A stretch of DNA of 64,000 bases, taken from NCBI GenBank assembly GCA_037178975.1, contig JASJZH010000002.1, positions 5,507,501-5,571,500 of the forward strand. Reading direction: 5' to 3'. Positions 45,982 through 56,027 of the stretch are shown piece by piece. The first letter of the stretch is position 1, and each line of letters opens with the position of its first letter. Under the pieces are notes generated by a model. That model saw only the letters and a program-made list of their open reading frames with translations. It made no database searches and was not told where the DNA came from. A program made the position numbers and the translations under genes. This DNA comes from Oscheius tipulae (taxonomy: Eukaryota > Nematoda > Chromadorea > Rhabditida > Rhabditidae).

Positions 45982-46450
45982 AGATGATCGGTAATACTTC
46001 GGCAGGCAACACGCATCATTCGAATTTTTTCGCGCGCAATCTCGTTTTTTGGCGCGGATTCAATTTTTCTTTTATTTTTCAAGCTTTTCCCAGTTTTATC
46101 GCTCATTTTTGCTATTTTTTTCGTGTTTGTCTCGTTTTATCACTTTTCTTCTCAACAAATGGTCTACTATGCATCTAGAAAAATAAATGTAGTAGCTATA
46201 GCCCGTTTTGAAACCCTTTTTTTTCGCATTTACAGACAATTCAAGAAGTGTGACGCGTTGTTTTGAAACGTTGTTTTACGGATAAACGGCAGAAATGACC
46301 GACAATATACGAAAAAATAGCAAAAATGAGCGATAAAACTGGGAAAAGCTTGAAAAATAAAAGAAAAATTGAATCCGCGCCAAAAGACGAAATTGCGCGC
46401 GAAAAAATTCGAATGATGCGTGTTGCCTGCCGAAGTATTACCAGATGATC
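45982..46450. mobile_element. Foldback MITE with 8-bp target site duplication
   Basis: Element 45990-46442 (453 bases) has terminal inverted repeats of about 138 bases. The left arm is 45990-46128 and the right arm 46304-46442; both ends start GGTAATACTTCGGCAGGCAA and differ at only a few positions. The direct repeat AGATGATC flanks it on both sides (45982-45989 and 46443-46450). The interior has no coding capacity, so it is non-autonomous. An 8-bp duplication is typical of hAT, P or Merlin-type transposases, but the termini do not settle which. High arm identity suggests a recent insertion. Confidence 0.9.
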
Positions 46451-46941
46451 CATTAGTAACAAGAAATGAGTCCACCACAAAATTTGAAATTTTTGAAAAT
46501 TCCGAAAAATCGGCAGTCCAAAAACCCCATCTGATGAGACCCAATTCAGAGTTATCGTGTCGGTCTGAAACTTTGCGCGCAACGACTGGGGCGGATTTCA
46601 AGCCTATAGCCAAAGTTTGGCGTCAATCGGCTTGGTAGTTTTTTATTTCCAGCCGTGGTAACCGTATCGGGAGAAATCGGCCTCTTTTTAAAAAAAAAAA
46701 TATTTTTAAAATTTTTTATTTTCTAGCCTATCGACCTCAAATTATTTTTTCTAGTTTATTCTCGGTAGCAAAAACCATAAGAAAAAGTTTGAGAGCGATT
46801 GGATAGAAAGGAGCTGAGGAAGGGCTATTTTCAGGTATAGCGCTACGCGCAATCCTCAATTTTCCATTTTCTCTTCCTTTTCCTTCTTAGCTGCAGCTTT
46901 ACTCCTTCTCTCTCCCTCCCACCCCTGTGTCATTGGTAGAC
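46451..46941. repeat. A/T-rich, repeat-like non-coding DNA
   Basis: A/T runs (near 46688-46720) and GATTTTTCGGAA-like text resemble common nematode interspersed repeats. Both strands carry short frames but no domain. Confidence 0.35.
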
Positions 46942-48493
46942 TCACTCTGTTGCCTGTTTGAGCTGTTTATTCCGCAGAATTGCCACCAGCGGGAAGATGA
47001 CGGCATGGATCGGAACCACAAGCAGTACAGCCTCTGAGAATGGAGCAAAGCTGACCAACGTCAAGTCCTCCTCAGCTCTGAACAAGAAATTCAAACTACA
47101 AATGGAATGGTACCTGTAGATCAGAGCGAATCCCATCATGAGAACCAGACCGATGAACGTTAACAGCGTATGGACAGTAATGGAAGGAATCAGAATCTGC
47201 ATCATCCGGACATTCTCCTGGAAAGCCAATTCAAAACATATTCCCGTCAAAGTACCTGAAGTTGATATCGCTCAGTTAAAGTATGCATTGCGTTGTTCAC
47301 AAACTCGGAGACCTGTCGCCTCTGATTCGAATGAAGCAGAATGACGAAAAAGGCCAAGGAGACAGCTTCGAGCGCTCCCATTATGCCGAGAGAATAGACG
47401 GCTGTCTTCGGGTGCGAGATGTAGACGGTACAGACGTGGAGATAGCCTCTTTCGGTACGGAAGTACGTGGAAGAAATGGCCATGGAGATGGAGATGAACC
47501 ACTGGAAGAAGAGTAAAAGGAATTGGATGAAAGGTACCTGTGCCGCAATGAGACCAATCGCCACTGCTCTGGATCCTTTGACTTCGTAGGTCTTGTACTT
47601 TAAAGTTGCTATTGTTCTCTCCACTGCCAGCACGATGATTCCGCAAAGAGTCGCGTAGATGGTTAGCACGATAGGGAATCTGAAAGCAAGACTTTCAGTA
47701 GTTCCAAAGACGAGGCTCCGAAACAGTCTCTAAACCACCATAAAATGTCTGAAAGGAACTCCGCTTCTTCCGAAAACTCATAATCTTGTGTGTTCAATTC
47801 TGACCCTGCTGGCTGGACTCTTGGCTGTTCTCGTTATAGGGATTCAGACCACCCTCTACCCCCAACCACTTCCTTGAATTGAATTCCTAAGTACGTCGTA
47901 ACGTGAGCGTATCCTTCTCTCAATGTTATTGTTTCCCTGATTTTGATGGACTATAATGAAAAAAATGGAGTCTAGAAACGAAAAGAACAAGGAAGAATGC
48001 GAAGAATAACACTGGAATCCAAAGCCCACCTGACGATGGCACAGTTGGTTGCCTCGCTCAACGCCGTACATTGGTCACCACTGGTCATTGTCATGTACAG
48101 TCTGAATTGAGAATACGCTTGGCGTAGAAGAAATCACTTACCCATAAAAAGCTGTGAACAAGAGTTGCGCACACGCAATCCAGGCAGCTACTGTTAGACT
48201 GACGAGCGAGAGCCGGAGATTGACATGCACATTCCTTGCCGATTTGGACAGAAGAACAAATATAAAAAGGGTCGAACAAATGACTCCAACCAGACAACAA
48301 AAGACATGGATGAGTCGGATGGTCTGAATAAGATATATTGTGCAACTTCAAAGGGCTGAACCTGGATCAGGGGTGAAGTGGAGACGTCGAAGGCAACACG
48401 ACAATCAACAGCCGTATAGTTTTCCAAGGAGACGGAATAGGATGTTAAGACTTTCTTCGCCGTGCTGACCAGCTTCGATTTAACCCCGGTCAT
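46942..48493 (-). CDS. Nematode serpentine chemoreceptor, Sra/Srab class
   Basis: This is a seven-transmembrane GPCR of the kind used in nematode chemosensation. The minus-strand start is MTGVKSKLVSTAKKVLTSYS at 48493, with an N-terminal segment carrying an N-glycosylation site (ENYT). TM1 is LIHVFCCLVGVICSTLFIFV, followed by KSARNVHVNLRLSLVSL, and TM2 is VAAWIACAQLLFTAFYGLYM. A Cys loop (SGDQCTALSEATNC) leads to TM3, LTIYATLCGIIVLAVERTIA, with the ER motif and TLKYKTYE typical of Sra/Srab. TM4 is VAIGLIAAQVPFIQFLLLFF. TM5 is VYSLGIMGALEAVSLAFFVI, followed by the loop LTERYQLQENVRMM. TM6 and TM7 are LIPSITVHTLLTFIGLVLMM and SEAVLLVVPIHAVIFPLVAI. Short introns separate most exons; one is about 330 bases (about 47680-48030). 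It sits alone, without tandem paralogues in view. Confidence 0.88.
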
Positions 48494-49521
48494 GTGCAGA
48501 CTGAAAGAAATATAGAAGGGTCGAGACATTCTGTTGACATAAAAGTGCGAGAGAGTGAAACAAATAGAGTCCGAAACAATCCACTTGATTGGCTAGAAAG
48601 TTATGCCATATTGGGAGCCTAGTTTTGGACTAGTTGTCCAACTGATTCAATTTGGAGGGACTCTCTACGAAACCGCAACATGTCACACCGCCTCGCGAGG
48701 ACAGGACGTAGATAGTAAGTGAGGCAATTAATAGATCCGCCGAGGGTGTATGAGAGGACATGTGTTAATGAGCTCCGAATTCGGGTAGTACTTGGTGAGG
48801 ACCTCCGAAGAGAGAGGATGTGAGAGAGAACGAGAGATCGATCCGCAAAAGTGGACACGTCGGGAAAAAAATTAAAACTATCTAGGAGAAAATAGGAGGA
48901 TGGGAAATTGAAACAATGAGAAATTGTTCCGAATAGGATTTAGAGACTGGAAGACAGGATTAAAAAGGGTCAGGACAGAAACAAAATGGTCTGTGAGAAG
49001 ACAGATCAGCAGTGTTGGTCAAAATATTGTCATGAGTCTGTTCAGCTGCGAGAGTGAGAGACAGCGGAAATAGCAGCCGATAGGCGCGTAATGCATGCAA
49101 ACCAGCGTCAGGATTAAGAGCATACGAAATGCGCGAGAGGGGGTTGGCGAAAAAAAGACGGGGGGCAACAACTTGTGTTTACTTCGAGCGAGAGAGAACA
49201 TGGGAGCGCATCAATTAAGGACTCTCCAGGCTGCCAGTTTCTATTCTCTTTGGAAGATGAATGATTCAGGAAGACACTTCCTGGACGACGACAAACATGT
49301 GCCGCGGGTGCTAATAGACCGGAGAGAGAGAGCTTGTTTTTTTTATGAGTGAGAACGGAAACAGAGGAGCTTATCCGGAGGTTTATTAGCAAGGAATCAA
49401 CGTCAGGAACTGAGCCTATTTTGGAGCACAGATCTAGTTCTAACAAACAACCCTATTTATGGTATCATATAACAGCACTGACAGTGTCAAAGAGCAACAG
49501 TATTGACTCATCCATCCTGTT
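48494..49521. other. Intergenic region, no supported gene
   Basis: Only short frames, for example 49019-49201 minus and 49095-49352 plus, with no domain. Upstream of the chemoreceptor this stretch may hold its promoter. Confidence 0.45.
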
Positions 49522-49723
49522 CTAGACTATGTTCTGTTTGTAGTCAGTGTACTCTAGCTCCAAAGGAACGACTGCTGTCTGGATGAACGCAGCGCCTGCT
49601 GTCTTCTGAACTGACCAAACCAGCTCTACTCTGTACTCATTCCTAATCCCAAGACCAAAGCCTTTTTCGTTACAACACATATCATTCAGGACGGGAGTAC
49701 CAATGGTGTCCGTTCGTCCGTCA
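49522..49723 (-). other. Possible terminal exon of an unidentified gene
   Basis: On the minus strand an acceptor (GCTTCGCAG) ends at 49724 and is followed by an open frame. It reads RTDTIGTPVLNDMCCNEKGF, then GLGIRNEYRVELVWSVQKTA and FIQTAVVPLELEYTDYKQNI before the stop. It looks coding, but the partner exons and family were not found. The neighbouring laminin-G gene stops at 50042 on the same strand, so this could be an alternative 3' exon or an independent gene tail. Confidence 0.3.
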
Positions 49724-50041
49724 CTGCGAAGCAAAAGCGAGCATATTATATTGTCCAGAAGTTATGTTGATTTTCCTTTACTACTCTACCAGTACTACCG
49801 ATAGGCTGACCTGTACTCTCTCAAACAAACGTGAAGTTAGCTGTCTCCTAATCTGAACCCAAAGTCCCGGAAAGAGTATTGAGACAAACTCTTATTGGTA
49901 GCTCGAGTATTGTGATGTTTGATTCTCTGAGACACAGAAGAAGTGAATGCTCAAAAAAGGAAGTAAAGTTCATTGATAAGAAGCGAAACAGAGAGAATAC
50001 CGGTCAATTCATATGTACAGTTTTAGATGGAACAAGGCTAT

Positions 50042-51835
50042 TTAGACGGCACATTCGCGCACGTTGATTGCAGAAGAGGCTTGCGATGGCTGCGTCAGAG
50101 CCATGCGTCCGATGTCTACGGAGGCGATACAGCCATGGAAACCAGAGGACGAAGTGGGTAAGCCGCCGAGGAAGATCGAAGAGTAAACGTTCAGTTGCTC
50201 CGAGGTACCTGTGGATACGGTAGTGATGGGAAGTTGATCGTCCACGGACAGAGTTATGTGCTTTTTCTCTCTAAAACTTGTTTTTGAATTCAAGAATAGA
50301 TCTGTTCTACCTGATAACTGAAATTACGTGCCATTTTCCCGGCTGAAGACTAATGGGATGGACCAGATCCACCACTCCGGACCCCAAATTCATCTCCATC
50401 TGAAAGTTCGTTGTCTATCTCTCTGAATAAGCCTCAAACCTGCACATAGTACCCCGAAACGAGCTTGAGACGGAAAAAGTCCGCATCGACTTTGAGATGA
50501 TCGCCGGAGAAGGCGAGCAACATCTGTTCATTCGACCTATTATCCACTCGAAGCTGCATAGAAAAGTGAAGGGAATCGCCAGTGATCCTAGAGCATTTTG
50601 CTCTCTGATTCAGAGAAAAACCTACTCGCTGAGAGTCTTCTCATCCTTCAGTTCAAGATAAGAATGGCCTTGGAAGTTGATGGCGCTGACAGTTGAGCCG
50701 GATTCTAAACGTCAGTATGTCGATAACTCTGTCAGTTCGACTAACTCTCTTGACAGTTAGAGCCATATGTTGGCCATTCGCATAAACAGACAGCCACGTC
50801 GTCTACAACTGCACAAGTTGTGGTACAGTTGGCCGAAGCACATGGGTCTGTAGATGAGGAACATTCTTTGATACCGTTGCTGGCAGTCAACTTCATGGTT
50901 CGACCATTCACTCGGAGCTGAACAAGATATCATCAGACAGCTTTAAGCCAAGCTAACATGCTGAGCACAGCCATGGAATCCTGTGATTCCTGTCAGATGA
51001 CTGGGGACAGTTCCCTCGACCCCTCCCAAAAACATTCTTCCTCCTTCTGTGATTCCCTCGGACTTGATGGATTGTAGCTCGCCCTCGACCCACGTCTGGT
51101 GATCGACCTGAGCAAATTCTTTGAAAATTGACTCCTCATTCAAACCTTGAGCAGCAGTCCCTTTCCGCTTCTCCAGAGCTCTACCTTGTGCCAAGAATTG
51201 AGGCTGACAGCCTCGGCCGACCTGAAATTTGTTTTGCATTAATTTGAGTCCCGTGTCGGAGCAGCGTGTGAAAACAACGGGAGAAAGAATGACACAGACC
51301 TTAGAAGGATCGAATCAGAGCCCATGTTGACATCGACGAGAACATAGCCCTGACGGAGATAGATAGCCGCATGACGAATGCCATCCTGCCAAAAGAACAT
51401 CAGACCGGCTTGGGATTTGGGCTTGAAGCGGAGAGACATCTCCAGGTAGTCGACTGAGTCTGCTGGGGAGATCCAGGACAAGGATTCAGTTCCGGAGAAG
51501 AAGGCACTGGATAGATACCTCTCCGGAGTTGGTAGATGGACTACTGTAGAGCCTGTGGTCGTGGGAATCTCTGTAGTTGAAGGTTGCTCGTGTAAGATGT
51601 GAGTTAAGTTCTCGGCGCGCTCGACCAGAGCTGAAAACAAAGCAATAGTAAACTCTGAACATGGAATGGGCCCCATAGACAACAAAATCCCGCTACCTCT
51701 CTTGATTTTGGCCTGTCGCTGAGCCTCTTGCTTGACCCGCTGGGCTATGAAATGTTCCAAGAACATTCCATAATAGTCATTGGCTAGGAGGGAAGGTGTG
51801 AAGGAAAGAGCCAGAAGCGGGCAGAGCAGCGACAT
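50042..51835 (-). CDS. Secreted laminin-G/EGF/laminin-G protein
   Basis: This is an extracellular adhesion or matrix protein. The start MSLLCPLLALSFTPSLLAND at 51835 is a signal peptide; a GTGGCAG acceptor lies 12 bases before it. A helical segment (FIAQRVKQEAQRQAKIKR) and a Thr-rich linker (PSTTEIPTTTGSTVV) follow. Laminin-G 1 runs from YLSSAFFSGTESLSWISPAD through AGLMFFWQDGIRHAAIYLRQ to ITGFHGCAQHVSL. One EGF module follows (DPCASANCTTTCAVVDDVAV, then CLCEWPTYGSNC). Laminin-G 2 begins STVSAINFQGHSYLELKDE and ends GFHGCIASVDIG. There is no transmembrane segment, so it is probably secreted. The LamG-EGF-LamG unit occurs in neurexin, CASPR, Crumbs, perlecan and agrin; which is closest cannot be told by eye. 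It lies directly downstream of another LamG/EGF gene on the same strand. Confidence 0.75.
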
Positions 51836-51900
51836 TGAGAATGAGGTCTGCCACGCCTCCTTTCCCAAGGAAAAACAGATGAAACAGACACGGGGGCTGA

Positions 51901-54900
51901 TTAGAACTTCGTGGGGTGGTAGAGACAGCCCTCGTTAATTAGTGGAAACTTGCCTTTGACCTGCTCCTCGAAACCGGTAGCGATGTCGAATTCCATGAAT
52001 TGGTCCTCTTTGCGGACATCCTCAAATTTGGTTATACGCTCCTTCTTCTCGACTCCGCATTTCTCTGAAACAGGGGCACTATGAAAAACGACACTCTGGG
52101 AGAGATGTATTTGGGGAAATTGGCTGGTGTCCGAGCTTTGAAACGTATCTTTCCAGCTTTTGTTTTGCTTCCATAAAGCCTTCAGACATTCTCACAAGAA
52201 TCTATCGCGTATAGTGTCTCATTCCTAATCATAGTCCTCAAGTTGGCCCTACTCTGCCTCTCCAGATGCTCAATAATCATGAATGTGAATTCGGTAGTAG
52301 AAAAGTGGAAGCTTATATGAGAGACAGCGGTCTCTCCTGATCCCAGGCAGTCTATTGAGCTGATCAGTTGTCCAACGACTTTGTAGGTTCTGATCAAAGC
52401 TATCAATGGACACTATCTGAACTATTCAGTGATTTACTGACAGTACTCATGTCAGTTGACTACGACTGATTTGAAAACTGTAGACAGTTTGACATCTGAT
52501 GAAAGAAGACAGGTAGTGTTGAGCTAGACTGTGCTCTGTGTTTACTTTCCCTACCAGCGGCTCAACCGAATCACTCAATAGTCAAACTTTTGGCTCGCAG
52601 TTAAAAGCATTCCAATGTCTAGAAGTCCAGATGGAATCTTTGATGCTGTAATCTGCATGAAGAGTTTGAAGTCTAATCGAGTGATGCGATTGATCATGTT
52701 TGATCATCTATTCTTATACTCTTCCGTCAGTCTCTCAGCTAAACTACCGATAGTCAACCGACTTTTCAAATCTCCACTTAAAAACCAGAGTTCTCTCTTG
52801 TTATACCCACCCAGATGCTTCTGATTGACAGCCCGATTGATCTTCTGCTCAGTGAAGAGAAGGACTTCTCCGTTGACAATCACCTGAGCCCAACGTCATC
52901 TGACTTTCTCAATCAGCAACTACCTTCCGAATGCATCCAGTGATTCCTCGGTCCGTTCCAGCCTTACTGTCCAAAAACTCGACATTTCTTGGGGCTCCTC
53001 CAACAAAAATCCCCTCATCCATTGTGATTCCTTTGAAGTTTTGGAACTGGACAACCTCATCTTTCATCACTTGACGGCCATCTGCCTGTACTTCTGTTCG
53101 GTAGCAGTAGCTAAACAAATTGGGTAATACAGTTTTTGAACTGGAACATACTGCCTAACGATGGAAACGTTATGCCAGACTCCCATAGCAAAGGGTCCAC
53201 GGTAGAGATCCTCAATTGTTCCCTCGCCACAGTCTTGTCGGAGCATAATGTTGGGTCCAATAAGAGCAAGAGAGATGAAGTCGTTCCCATGGAATTGGCC
53301 AGCGAAAAACAGAATTCCATCTCTTTGGGCACTGACTCTGGAAAGTTACTGGGATTGACCAGCTCAGGATTCAATGCCTTTCTAACTCTTCTCTTTCATT
53401 GTGCAACTATCTGCAGCAGTCTTCAGATAGCATGTGTAGGAAGTAGGGCAGATGAACATTCTTATATGGGTTTGACGTCCTCTGTTTCCGTTAGTCGCGA
53501 AGCTATATCAAAGTACTGAGGTATGACTGAGACTTGGTGACTATTCGAGAGAACCTACGTCTCCACTTCTAGGGCTAAGAAGATACCCAGTACCATTTAG
53601 GAACTACAAAACAAAACTTCTACCTTCTTGATATACCGAATTTCGAAAACTGGACCTATTCAAAGTAAGAGCAAGACACAGAATAATTGATTGCTATATT
53701 AAGGCTGTTTCTGCAGAGTTATACCGGAGATCAAGACAGACACAAAATGCTTCTAGACTAGGATACTACTTGGGAAAACCAGGATTATCTCTCGACGCAA
53801 CTCACTTAAACTCTATAGTTATGTTCGTCTCCAAGTAGGCCGACTCCACAACAGGAAATTCTGCATAGTTGGTACTGAAGAATGCCACAGGAGCTGTCTC
53901 TTCATTCTGCTGAACTCGCTCTACAACCCAAACAAGACAAAGTGCCTACGTGATATTCTTCAAAGTCCGGGAACTCTTCGACCGTATGCCAGATCGGACT
54001 CAGGGTCCTGTTCACTAAATACTCTTCTATTAGCCAGTACTTTCTCAGAAACAAACGTCTGCATCCGACCCCATCTGTTTTGAGGACGTGGTCATTCCAA
54101 CAGCCGCACTCGTAGGTATCCTTATTAACTCGGAGACACAGCTGGGCACAAAGGGCATCATCGCAGGAGCCTGTAATCGGATAATGGAATCTGCTCGTTA
54201 CTATCTGGTCTTGGGATCTCATTATCCCGGGACATGAGGGGGCTCTCTTGCCAGCCAATTAGTGACTTTTCGCAAAGGAGACATTGCCATGGAATAGGTT
54301 GAAAGTTAGAATGTCTTCGATAGTTTTCAAAACGGGAGAGGACTCGTTTTCTGTCACCTGTCGCCTCCGGATTCAATAATCACGCCACCATCTGCCGCCG
54401 CATATTGCCCGAGCTACCAATAATGGGATAATCCTACGATATTTGTGTCGTGACACGAGAGCCTTCATAAATTATTCGCACACACAGACACACAAATTCC
54501 CCAATCGCAGCTATGAGTTTTGCTCTCTAGCTCTCGCTCCTTCTTCTGACTCCCGACAATCGATCTACACCTGTGGTGGCGCAGGTGAAGCGAAAGAGAG
54601 TGATAGAGGGCAAAGCTTTCCGTTGCTCGGTCGTTAACGGACATGGGAAATGAGGGGAGGGTGATGAGTACTGACCAGGATTTATGGGTCCTGAGGGGAG
54701 AGCTCTCGAGACTGACGGATATTTGTCATTGACTCTGGAAGACATGCAACGACATGCCTAGAAGAAGAGTCTTGTCACTTTGTCGTCAGGTCTGGACAAA
54801 AAAAGAACGGATAGCAACGTCATGACTCTGTATTGAAAGCACTACAAACTTCAGGCTTAGACTGAACAGAAAGAGCAAAACTTCTAAGATCTGTGTCCCA

Positions 54901-56027
54901 CCTCTAGCCCCCTTCTCCCGTTCTTTTAACTATAAACAGTCTTTTTGCAACATTATAATTAGCTTTCCGGTGCTTTAGAAAAGACCAGCCGCCCTTTAAG
55001 AAACCCGAAAAAATTGGCGGGGATCGAAACCGGGTCGCTCATAATACTAATAGCATAGCATAGCCTGCTAACCGCTGAGGTATTGCGCGGCTCCACCGCA
55101 ATACGCCCAGCGGTCGGGGCGCGTACAGATGGATACCGAAGAGTTTCAAGCTTAGAAGGCTCTTTAGTGCACAAACACACTGCCAACGGCAGTGTCGCAG
55201 CCCTTTGCTCTTGGCTTAGAATTAATAACAGGCGGCTTCGCCGCTGTCCTAGTAGCAGAAGATACTCCGACAGTTGACTCGTCCCTTGACATGAAATGAC
55301 TTGTCAGAGTTTTTGGGTATTAATGTTGACATGCAGTTGCGGACACCACTGCGCTTTAGTAAATAAAGATATTAGGTCCGGTGTCGATGGATCCCTAGGT
55401 GATATCTTTAAAAGAGCACCCATAGTTTCCCTAGAACCAGTGAACCAACTGTTGCGTCCTCTTCCCTAACTTCCCCCAAGGCTTTAGTCTAAGCCGTGGT
55501 CACTTCTCACCGCAGATCCCATGGCTTATAGTGGAAATTCGAGCCGGCAGGTGTAGTGACCGAACCTAGTATGCATTCTGCTGTTGCCCGTTTCCGACTT
55601 TATGTAATTTCTCTAGACTGCTTTCCCCCTCGGGAGCACCCGACTCTCTGGTCGCTTATCCCATTTAGAGAGGGCGAGTTGCTCCTATTGTCAGGTAATT
55701 TTCGAGTTATTTCCGCCCCGGCTGATCACGGAGAGAAGGACACTTGTGGCCACAAGAGAACAGGTTTAAACCTTTCCCTTCTAATTCTCGGGCGACTTTT
55801 TTCGAGGACCGCGACCGAATTGGCAACATTGAGAAATCGAATGTTTTGTGGGACTTCCGGAAATGGGGGGACTGATGGGTTGATGAGTCAGGAGAGACTT
55901 AAAAGGGAAAAGGAATGTTGACAGACTGATAGGACTGAAAGAAGAGAGACGAACCTTGAAAGACGTGTGCCTTCGAGACGACGCCGTCCAGGAGACAAAT
56001 GAGGAGAAAGAGCGAGACTGTTCTCAT
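51901..56027 (-). CDS. Secreted EGF/laminin-G protein (internal exons partly unresolved)
   Basis: A signal-peptide exon (55955-56027) reads MRTVSLFLLICLLDGVVSKA and ends at a GTTCGT donor in phase 1. Further exons on the minus strand join in phase: NDKYPSVSRALPSGPINPG (about 54670-54731), then an EGF module (SCDDALCAQLCLRVNKDTYE, CGCWNDHVLKTDGVGC). A laminin-G domain follows (VAFFSTNYAEFPVVESAYLE, QRDGILFFAGQFHGNDFISL, FAMGVWHNVSIVRHY, GIFVGGAPRNVEFLDSKAG, RGITGCIRK). The last exons read VIVNGEVLLFTEQKINRAVN, then KCGVEKKERITKFEDVRKED, and end EGCLYHPTKF with TAA at 51901. The link from the signal exon to the rest is not proven in phase, so an exon may be missing. Two introns are long (about 52068-52816 and 53375-53811). 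The next LamG gene starts 66 bases after this stop. Confidence 0.6.
54732..55954. other. Long intron or intergenic stretch containing a tRNA-like SINE
   Basis: Apart from the tRNA-like segment at 55014-55099, no gene is supported. If the signal-peptide exon at 55955-56027 belongs to the EGF/LamG gene, this is its first intron. Confidence 0.4.
55014..55099 (-). repeat. tRNA-like sequence, possible tRNA-derived SINE
   Basis: Read on the minus strand, CCTCAGCGGTTAGCAGG resembles a tRNA D-arm/A box and CCGGTTTCGATCCCCGCC resembles a T-arm/B box, with a normal spacing. The T loop has an extra base and the acceptor stem does not pair well, so a working tRNA is unlikely. Pol III-type sequence followed by unrelated DNA suggests a SINE or tRNA relic. 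Confidence 0.5.

Noticed and set aside
53136-53519. 127-codon plus-strand frame
   Set aside because: Antisense to a laminin-G exon with proper splice sites on the minus strand.
55014-55099. Functional tRNA gene
   Set aside because: T loop has an extra base and the acceptor stem does not pair, so it was kept only as a tRNA-like repeat.
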